A DNA stretch of 19,116 nucleotides, taken from SURF-32 sp964648365. Lineage in GTDB: Bacteria; Planctomycetota; Phycisphaerae; UBA1845. Below the pieces are notes generated by a model, which saw nothing but the letters and a program-made list of their open reading frames with translations, ran no database searches and was not told the origin of the DNA. Shown piece after piece: positions 12,919-19,116 of the stretch. Location of the stretch: the NCBI GenBank assembly GCA_964648365.1, contig CAZYLK010000117.1, positions 1 to 19,116 on the forward strand, written 5' to 3'. A program made the translations under genes and the position numbers. Positions within the stretch are counted from its first letter, which is position 1. The number at the start of each line of letters is the position of its first letter.

Positions 12919-14354
12919 GGCGTCCGCCCCGCGATCTTCTCTTCCCCGGCCTGCGACGAGTCCGCGGCGTCCTCGCCTTCCTCGTCACCTTCCGCGGCTT
13001 CCGCTGCCGGCGCACCTTCTTCAGAATCGCCGGTTGCGTCCGCGGTCTTCACGGAGTCGCCGCTTTTCTCGTCAATCTTCTTCGCGTCATCTTCGTTGAG
13101 TATCTTAATCTTGGAGCCGATCTTGAGGCTGTCCAGACTGCGGTAGGGGCCGAGCACCAGTTGCACACCGGCGGGCAGGCCGGAGACGATTTCCACGCTG
13201 GTGTCGTCGCTGATGCCCGTCTCGACCAGGTGTGCGACCGCCTTGCCCTCTTCGATGGAAAAGACCGTCTTGAGGTACTCGGCCTTGCGCAACTCGACGC
13301 CTTCCGACGTGGAGGCCGTGCGCGATTCGTACTCGTTGATCAGATCGTCGGGCAGGTCGCGACGCTTGCGGTTGACGACTGCTTCCACGGGGATGGTCAG
13401 GGCGCCGTCGCTGCGGCGCACCTCGATGTCCACGTTGGCGCTCATGCCCGGCTTGACCCGCGAATCCTCCGCGTCGACGATTACGAGCGTTTCGAACGTG
13501 ACCACGTCGCGCCCGACCGGCTTGGTGCCTTTGGTTGCCACGCGAAGCACGTGGCCGGCGATGCTGGTCTGCATGTCCGACTGGAGGTAGATCCGCGCGG
13601 TCTGCCCGGCCTTGACCAGCGGCGCGTCCGATTCGTCCACGCGGCAGCGCACCTGCATCTTCGAGAGATCGCTGATCACCATGACGCGCGTGCCCGGGTT
13701 GTTCATCGTGCCCGTGATGACAACCTCGCCCTGCTCGGCGAAGCGCTGCGAAACGATGCCGTCGATGGGCGACTGGATGACGGTCTTGGTCAGGTCGTCT
13801 TCGGCGGCCACCAGCATGGCCTCCGCCTCGATCAGTTCCTGGTTGCGCATCTTGCATGCGGCCGCGGCACGCACCAGCGTGGTCTGGTAGTCCGCCAGTT
13901 CCAGCGCCGACGTCGCGTCCGTCTCGGAGAGTCGCTTCTGCCGATCGAAGTCCCGCTGCGCCTTGTCGCGCTCGGCCTCCACCTGCACGATCGCCGCCTT
14001 CAGCTTCTCGACGTTCGCCTTCGCGCTGACGATGCGGGCCTGGTAATCGGTATCGTCGAGCCGGCAGAGCAGATCGCCCGCGCTGACGAGGTCGCCTTCC
14101 TCCACCGGCATTTCGATGATCTTGCCCACCACCTCGGCGCTGATGTCCACTTCGTTGAACGGCTCGACCTCGCCGGGCGCCTGCACGGTGCGCACGATGT
14201 CCTTCACGTCGGCCTTGCCGATGCGGACATCGATCTCCGCCTCGCCCGCGACGTTGAGGACGCTCTTGCCGTCCTCGGTGCGCGTGAACTCGTTGAGATA
14301 GATCAGGCCCCCGACCGCGCCGAGGATGATGACGTATCCGAGAATTGTTTTCAT
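12915..14354 (-). CDS. HlyD/MacA-type periplasmic adaptor with acidic C-terminal tail
   Basis: A 479-residue membrane fusion protein that would link the MacB-type inner-membrane pump to the outer envelope. An N-terminal membrane anchor (4-20) is followed by the first lipoyl half (58-98, VQAPGEVEPFNEVDI then VGKIIEMPVEEGDLV), a helical hairpin (about 104-190, rich in A, E, K), the second lipoyl half with IQSPIDGIVSQRF (about 193-206), and beta-barrel and membrane-proximal domains (about 215-415, with KPGMSANVDI). Residues about 421-471 form a low-complexity tail dominated by Glu, Asp and Ala, not usual in MacA proteins. The ATG at 14354 is 33 bp after the YIP1-like gene, and the stop overlaps the ATPase start by ATGA. 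The gene is therefore second in a four-gene operon. Confidence 0.9.
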
Positions 14355-14387
14355 GACTTTGTCCGATCCAACGCCGGGTGTTTCAAG

Positions 14388-15203
14388 CTAAGTCGCCGTC
14401 GCCGCCGCCATCGCCTCGCCGACGGCCTTCGCGCCGAGCAGGCCCGCCCCGATCAACCACAGAAACATGCACGTCAGCCACAGCCGCCACCCGCGAAGCT
14501 GCGACGTGACGTGCAGCCCCATTCCCATCAGGATCCAGAACCAGATGTGGAAGGGGTGCAGCGCGGACAGGACGGCCTTCATGCCGACGGCCTGCATCCC
14601 GGTGGCGTCGGCCTCGATGGGTGGAACGATCCGCATCAGCGCGCCCAGCGACAGGTCCACGTCGAGCGTGCCATGTCGCAGCACCAGAGCCAGCCACACG
14701 AGCCGTCCCAGAACTTCGACAAACGAAGCATAGATGCAGACCGTCAGCAGCGTATGCCATTCCGGCTTCTTGCCTGACAGCGCCACCACGCCGAACAGGG
14801 CCGCGCAGATGAGCAGCACCGAGCCCAGCGTCCAGACCGGCGCCAGGCCGATCGTCTGGATGCGGGCCATCAGCTTGAGGAACTCGCCGCCCTTGCGCTG
14901 CTCCTCGATCTGCCGCTTCAGCTCGGACCGCTCGACCACGTCGCGCTGCTGTTCCTCGAGTTCGGCGATCTGCTGCCGGACCATGACGTCCGCCTGTCGA
15001 TCAATCAGGCCCGTCTCGACGGTTGCCCAACCGATCAACGTGACGCAGATCAGCAGAAACAGCCCCGTGAAGCGGTAGGCGCACACGTCCTCGACCCGCG
15101 CGAACAGCCGGCGCGGGGCAAGAAACACCAGCGGAAGATGAAAAAGGCTGACGGTCCGCCGACGTGGCTCCACACCGTCGGACGTCAACAGGGCATCCGC
15201 CAT
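14388..15203 (-). CDS. YIP1-like membrane protein, first gene of the MacAB-type operon
   Basis: A 271-residue protein with a cytoplasmic N-terminus containing FLAPRRLFARV (typical Yip1-domain entry: F-x-x-P-x-x-x-F), a membrane segment at 45-62, a charged helical/coiled-coil stretch (about 68-105, E/Q/R-rich), and four more hydrophobic segments (about 118-142, 152-175, 217-235, 239-258). The end of the third region leads into FHIWFWILMGMGL, matching the F-x-x-W motif near the last helices of YIP1 proteins. Yip1-domain proteins often sit next to MacAB-type exporters in planctomycetes and other phyla; their role there is not established, and assembly or membrane organisation has been assumed. 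The ATG at 15203 is chosen; AAGG lies about 14 bases upstream. It is transcribed with the downstream adaptor. Confidence 0.7.
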   Translation of the reverse strand: MADALLTSDGVEPRRRTVSLFHLPLVFLAPRRLFARVEDVCAYRFTGLFLLICVTLIGWATVETGLIDRQADVMVRQQIAELEEQQRDVVERSELKRQIEEQRKGGEFLKLMARIQTIGLAPVWTLGSVLLICAALFGVVALSGKKPEWHTLLTVCIYASFVEVLGRLVWLALVLRHGTLDVDLSLGALMRIVPPIEADATGMQAVGMKAVLSALHPFHIWFWILMGMGLHVTSQLRGWRLWLTCMFLWLIGAGLLGAKAVGEAMAAATAT

Positions 15204-15963
15204 GGCGACCCGATTCCGCCTTTCCAGTTCGTGCAGACGCCGCTACAGACAAACAACGTGATGACGCTCGCGGCGCACGAACCCATCTTACTGCATTTCC
15301 GATTCTCGACCGTCTTATTCGGGTCATGCGTGCGATTTTCGACAACTGGCCCGTCACGGTCGGCGTACTCGAGGAATGGACTCGGCATAGGGGCGCGTGA
15401 CGGACGCCGGACCTCCCAGCCCCCCCCGACGACAGCGCGGGCCGGCTTGACGATTTCTTACAAGGCGGTTCTGCCGGACCTGTTCTGAATGACGCCTATA
15501 GCAATGAACCGACGCCTCAGATGTCCGTAGGGACCGAAGGGGGGCCGGGGCGGTTGGCGGCGCGGCCAGGGAGATCGCGTCGCAACCTCGCACGAAGGGA
15601 CGGACGGCCAAGGGGATTCCGGCGGCCGCGACGTGCCGGTGACGACCGGTCGGCCAGGCGCCACACGGTGGCGGGTCGACTTCGAGGGGCTAAGGTCGTG
15701 CAGGCAGGGAGCGTCCGTCGATCCCTCGGCCAGTCCCCGGGGGGCGGGGAAGTTAACGCAAAGGCGCGAAGGGGCAAAGGCGCAAAGGCAGAAGAGGCAG
15801 AAAAGGCGGGGCTACAGGGCCTGCGACGACGGGCTGCCGTCCGCTGTCGTGCCACCCGCAACGCCCGTCGTCTTCGGCGGGGCCTGGGCGACCGGGCGGC
15901 GCGATGCGGCGATGCGGCGCAGCCCGTGGGCTTGTTCTCCAGCCCGGCCGTGGCCGCGACGTG
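15204..15963. other. 760-bp stretch without a recognisable gene
   Basis: Open frames here on both strands have Arg/Pro-rich, low-complexity translations typical of non-coding GC-rich DNA, and none shows a domain. The right end abuts the stop of the SPASM fusion gene (minus strand), so the 3' end of that gene and the promoter of the YIP1-led operon must both lie here. TAAGAT on the minus strand (15285-15290) is a possible -10 but has no matching -35. A C8 run lies near 15420-15427. A CGCAAAGG-type repeat occupies 15752-15810. I see no tRNA, RNase P, SRP or tmRNA signature. Confidence 0.5.
15752..15810. repeat. CGCAAAGG-type dispersed repeat
   Basis: A run of degenerate AAAGGCG/CAAAGG units beginning GTTAACGCAAAGGCGCGAAG and ending in AGGCAGAAAAGG. 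In translation it reads LTQRREGAKAQRQKR on one strand and PLRLCPFAPLR on the other, a dispersed repeat seen in many planctomycete genomes. No function is assigned. Confidence 0.7.
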
Positions 15964-17676
15964 CTACGGACGGTGCCATTCATCGCACGCGGCACACAGA
16001 GGTAACGAACTGAGCTGAGCGGCGTCGTGTGCGGCGCGAACGGCCTGCCAGGCATCGCCTCGCCACAGGCTGCCCAGCGCGTCGATCGTCTCGCCGCGCT
16101 GTCTATCGCCGATCAGCCTGCCCAACGCGGCGCCGCCGCGGATGTCCTGATCGCAGAGCGTCACCTGCCCGTCCGCGAGGATGACGCACCGTGATCGCAG
16201 CCGCCGACAGGGATGACGGGTCGGAGGCGCCATGCTCATCACGGCATGATTCGGAAGCTGCCCGCCGCAATGACTGTACCCGGCAATGCCGACCGCACCC
16301 ACACGGCGTATCCAGCCGTCGTAGAACGCCGGCATCTCGGCGACCGTCTGGCGCGCCTTCACCATCTCCGGCACCACGATCGGCGCCGGGCTTTCACGTT
16401 CCCGGCGGCGGTCTTCGACGCGGTCCAATTGTCGCATCAGCGCCTCGAGGTCCGCGCGCTCGGGCGCCGTCGGCGATGTCATGGCCGCGTACGTCTGAGG
16501 CGTCCAGCCGTCGATCAGGACCGTCAGCAGGTCCACCTGCGCGTCGATCATCGCGTCGATCACCGCGTCCGACAGGCCCAGGCCGGTCGTCCGTACGGCC
16601 AGGCCGTAGACGCCCCGGGCGCGGATGGCACGGAGGATGTCGATGAACTTGGGATGACACAGCGGATCGCCGCAGCCGCCGAGGACGATCAGCGAATCGT
16701 CGCGCTGCGCCAACTCGGCGGCCAGGCGCTCGACCGCGCCCACGCTGATCGGCCCGCGATCGCCGACCCGGGCGCCGCGCGGTCGAAGCAGCGCATCCGG
16801 ATACGGGTCGTCGGTGGTCAGCTCGATTTCGACCTCGCGCGGCAGGCGAGGAAGCTGTGTCTGCTCGAACCGGTTCAGGAAGGCGGCGACCGACGCAGGC
16901 TGGAGAAACGACGTATCGTCGCCCCCTGATGCGGCCGCGGCGAAGAATGCGTGCAGCCGGTCCCACGCGGTGTCGGTGTCCGCGATGAGCCGCCCCGCGG
17001 CGTGGGTCAGTCCACCGGGCGCCTGAAAGCAGCATGGCAGAAACGCCAGATCCTTGGCGGGCGTGTCGGGTTTGTAGCTGATGACCCAGCCGGGGGGGAT
17101 GTTCTTTTCCGCCAGTTCCGCGATCAGCGCTGCTTCATAGACGACACCGGTGATGCCGGGAGGGGCCTGGGTAAAGGTCAGCCGCGACTCTCCCCGCTGG
17201 CGGACGTGCTGGCGGATCATGTCGTCGAGGATCGTCGGGTCGAAGCAGGGCGCGGCCGGGGGGATCACGGCTACAGCGTCGCAGGGCTGGTGCCGGATGA
17301 GCGCCGCGAACAGCGCCGGGTGCATGTACTCATCGAGCGAACTGGTCCCGCCCACGCCGCCGCGCCAACCGTCCAGCGACCACTTTCGCGCGGTGCGCAC
17401 CAGCCCCGCCCAGGGGGGGGGCGGGGCGTCGTGGGCGTGGACCTGCACGCGGCGCTCAGCGGCGTCCGGCGGGTTCAGCCCGGCGAGCAGATGCTGCACG
17501 CGCTCCACCTGGGCCGACGGCGCCAGCACGAAGACGCGGTGCAACTCCGCCGCGGCCGCCACCCGCTCGACGGTCCGCCGCAGGACGGGCACGCCGGCAA
17601 GCGGCTCAGCCAGCCGGCTGCGCGTGCCCAGCGGCGTCGTGTCGAGATCGGCGAGGATGACGGCGTTGACGGTCAT
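15964..17676 (-). CDS. Nucleotidyltransferase-like domain fused to cysteine-less radical SAM/SPASM protein (spiro-SPASM-like)
   Basis: A 570-residue fusion. Residues 1-240 resemble an IspD/KdsB-type nucleotidyltransferase (opening VNAVILADLD, then SRLAEPLAGVPVLRRTVERV), although the usual glycine-rich loop is weak. Residues 275-470 have the radical SAM layout (PREVEIELTT, then VLGGCGDPLCHP, then VRTTGLGLSDAV). At the cluster motif, however, the CX3CX2C positions hold D290, D294 and L297 in an uninterrupted frame. Residues 490-564 keep a SPASM-type cysteine set (C490, C497, C508, C561, C564, with ILADGQVTLCDQD and CAACDEW). This combination resembles what I remember of the spiro-SPASM family (TIGR04321), described as radical-SAM-like without the cluster motif. 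Without those cysteines it should not cleave SAM; it may instead bind another cofactor or substrate. The ATG at 17676 is chosen; a GTG at 17718 is possible. The gene follows the POT transporter gene by 64 bp, so is probably co-transcribed. Confidence 0.7.
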   Translation of the reverse strand: MTVNAVILADLDTTPLGTRSRLAEPLAGVPVLRRTVERVAAAAELHRVFVLAPSAQVERVQHLLAGLNPPDAAERRVQVHAHDAPPPPWAGLVRTARKWSLDGWRGGVGGTSSLDEYMHPALFAALIRHQPCDAVAVIPPAAPCFDPTILDDMIRQHVRQRGESRLTFTQAPPGITGVVYEAALIAELAEKNIPPGWVISYKPDTPAKDLAFLPCCFQAPGGLTHAAGRLIADTDTAWDRLHAFFAAAASGGDDTSFLQPASVAAFLNRFEQTQLPRLPREVEIELTTDDPYPDALLRPRGARVGDRGPISVGAVERLAAELAQRDDSLIVLGGCGDPLCHPKFIDILRAIRARGVYGLAVRTTGLGLSDAVIDAMIDAQVDLLTVLIDGWTPQTYAAMTSPTAPERADLEALMRQLDRVEDRRRERESPAPIVVPEMVKARQTVAEMPAFYDGWIRRVGAVGIAGYSHCGGQLPNHAVMSMAPPTRHPCRRLRSRCVILADGQVTLCDQDIRGGAALGRLIGDRQRGETIDALGSLWRGDAWQAVRAAHDAAQLSSLPLCAACDEWHRP

Positions 17677-17740
17677 GCGTCGCAGGGAGGCGATCGGCGG
17701 CCCCTTGGGTTCCCGCACGGCGGACGTCGCCGCTTTGGTT

Positions 17741-19114
17741 TCACGTGCCGCGCAGCGCTCTGGCGGTATCGATCCGCGCGGTCACGGCCTTGAAGATCAG
17801 CAATGCCGCAAACGCCACGAAGCCGACGGCCGTGAACGCGAGCCACAGGTAGTGCGCGTGATCGTACTCCGGCGGCAACGATCCCTGCCCCTCGATGGCC
17901 AGGCGCCATTGTTCCAGCGAAGCGGCGTCCAGCGTATCCGGGTCCGGGCAGAACCACGAGAGCAGGAACCCGGACGAAACAAAGCCCGCGATCCACGCGA
18001 AAAAGGTCGTCAGATGCTGATAGCCCAGGTACAGACCGACCTCCCCTTTGGGCGCCTGCACCGATGCATACTCCAGGAACTTGGGCGACAGGAAACACTC
18101 GGCGAGCCCCTGTAAGCCGATGCCCAGGCAGATGGCCCAGATCAGTGGATGGCCGGAAGAATCGCCCGCCGCGGCCGCGGACGACTCCATCCCCTGCCCG
18201 ATGGCGATCACCAGCGCCGTGAACGGAATGATGAACAGGCCGATGCCGATAGCGCTTTCGGGCTTGAACTTTCGAATCAGATGCGTGATCGGAACGACCA
18301 GCAGCACGACCACCGCCGGGTTGATGTTCGCCAGCCACTCGGGCTTGTACCCCGCGCCGAGCGTCCGCTCGATGTACGTCGGCATCGACGCATAAAGCTG
18401 GCCCTGGATCAGCCAGAACCCCGCCACTATCAGGATCAGGCAGAGGAAGCGGAAGTTGCGCATGACTTTGAAGAGGCCCGCGATCGCCTCGTCGAATGTC
18501 TTGCCGGTCCCTTCCCGGTCCACGTCCTCGTACAGCAGCACCACCAGAAACAGCGCGACCAGCGCCATGCCGGCCGCGTAGAAATTGATGTACTGCAAGC
18601 CCAGCCGCTGGTTCAAGTCGCCCGCGAGGAACTTGCCGCTGAACGCACCGATGTTGACCACCATGTAGAACAGCGACATGGCCCGGGCGCGATGGTCCTC
18701 ATCGCTGCACTTGGCTACGGTTCCCGAGATGACCGGCTTGATGATCGCTCCGCCGACCATGATCAGCGCCAGCGACGCAATCGCGGTAGCCTTGAGTTGA
18801 AACGCCCCCAGCAGACCGTAACCGGCCGTGAGCAGTGCGAACGCCATGATCAGCGCGTTCTTGAAGCCGACCCGGTCGGCCATGATGCCCATGAACGTCG
18901 GCAGCAGGTAGATTCCGCCTGCGAAGGCGCCCGTGATGATGCCCGTCTCCACGTCGGTGAACTTGATGTCCTGGTTCAGGTAGCGCACCAGCGTGATGAA
19001 CATGCCGTAGTACGCCGCCCGCTCGCACAGCTCCGCGCCGTTGGCGATCCAGAACGTGCGCGGGAAGCGCCAGGTGAGCTTCGGCGGTTGGATGAAGGGG
19101 TCTTGTGTGCTCAT
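17741..19114 (-). CDS. POT/PTR-family major facilitator (proton-dependent peptide transporter)
   Basis: A 457-residue transporter of the major facilitator superfamily. The first helix carries the POT proton-coupling motif ExxER (E28, E31, R32) within ELCERAAYYGM, diagnostic for proton-coupled oligopeptide transporters that import di- and tripeptides. ADRVGFKNALIM is the MFS loop 2-3 signature and SLFYMVVNIGAFSGK matches the conserved helix-4 region of the family. About 12 hydrophobic segments cover the length. The region after residue 310 (GMESSAAAAGDSSGH) is a short polar insertion between helices. The ATG at 19114 is complete within the window; upstream sequence is not available, so promoter and any earlier operon genes are unknown. 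The downstream pseudo-radical-SAM fusion gene starts 64 bp after the stop. Confidence 0.85.
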   Translation of the reverse strand: MSTQDPFIQPPKLTWRFPRTFWIANGAELCERAAYYGMFITLVRYLNQDIKFTDVETGIITGAFAGGIYLLPTFMGIMADRVGFKNALIMAFALLTAGYGLLGAFQLKATAIASLALIMVGGAIIKPVISGTVAKCSDEDHRARAMSLFYMVVNIGAFSGKFLAGDLNQRLGLQYINFYAAGMALVALFLVVLLYEDVDREGTGKTFDEAIAGLFKVMRNFRFLCLILIVAGFWLIQGQLYASMPTYIERTLGAGYKPEWLANINPAVVVLLVVPITHLIRKFKPESAIGIGLFIIPFTALVIAIGQGMESSAAAAGDSSGHPLIWAICLGIGLQGLAECFLSPKFLEYASVQAPKGEVGLYLGYQHLTTFFAWIAGFVSSGFLLSWFCPDPDTLDAASLEQWRLAIEGQGSLPPEYDHAHYLWLAFTAVGFVAFAALLIFKAVTARIDTARALRGT

Positions 19115-19116
19115 GG

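Noticed and set aside
13161..14777. Long open frame opposite the HlyD-type adaptor (538 residues)
   Set aside because: Shadow of the adaptor gene; no recognisable motif, and it runs across the boundary of two minus-strand genes.
15521..16018. Plus-strand ORFs in the 760-bp gap
   Set aside because: Arg/Gly/Ala-rich low-complexity translations spanning a dispersed repeat and overlapping the end of the minus-strand SPASM gene; no evidence of coding.

Overview
The window looks like chromosomal DNA of a high-GC planctomycete, possibly an uncultured lineage near the Phycisphaerae. Three things point there. Two small membrane proteins end in the short zinc ribbon typical of planctomycetes (CGYDLTGN... 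CPECG). The gaps carry dispersed repeat families that are common in those genomes: CACCGGTTGAAAACCGGTG units, period-7 CATTCGA runs, GGGAGTGA runs and CGCAAAGG runs. Several proteins (an AmrS-type radical SAM enzyme with a Tat-like leader, a YIP1-led MacAB-type exporter, a nucleotidyltransferase fused to a cysteine-less radical SAM/SPASM unit) also fit this background. The assignment is inference, because there is no rRNA or marker gene here.

Layout. Positions 1-2421 (plus strand) are a decayed RHS/YD-repeat locus. Two zinc-ribbon membrane proteins alternate with short, partly deleted copies of the same RHS core segment. A 245-bp segment bounded by a perfect 30-bp inverted repeat follows, then another RHS piece with an in-frame stop, and then the frameshifted 3' half of an unrelated gene. 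Positions 2437-3696 (minus) encode a membrane-anchored GT2 glycosyltransferase. Positions 4154-6918 (minus) are a two-gene operon: an exported helical protein and an AmrS-like radical SAM enzyme, coupled by an ATGA overlap. Positions 7333-9189 (plus) encode a GT-C-type membrane glycosyltransferase. The GT2 and GT-C genes lie divergently on either side of the AmrS operon, and each is preceded by a copy of the same 95-103 bp element in the same orientation relative to the gene.

Positions 9169-10691 (minus) hold a compact type II restriction-modification system, nuclease gene first, then a beta-class amino-methyltransferase. Positions 10859-15203 (minus) are a four-gene exporter operon in transcription order YIP1-like protein, HlyD/MacA-type adaptor, MacB-type ATPase and FtsX/MacB permease, the last three joined by ATGA overlaps. 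A 760-bp stretch without a recognisable gene follows. Positions 15964-19114 (minus) hold a POT/PTR-family transporter and, downstream of it, the nucleotidyltransferase/pseudo-radical-SAM/SPASM fusion.

Most unusual points: the pseudo-radical-SAM fusion, whose three cluster-cysteine positions are occupied by D, D and L; the shared element in front of two glycosyltransferase genes; the radical SAM enzyme that appears to carry a twin-arginine leader; and the RHS junction fragments that punctuate zinc-ribbon ORFs. All identifications come from reading the sequence and from remembered family features; no database search was run.
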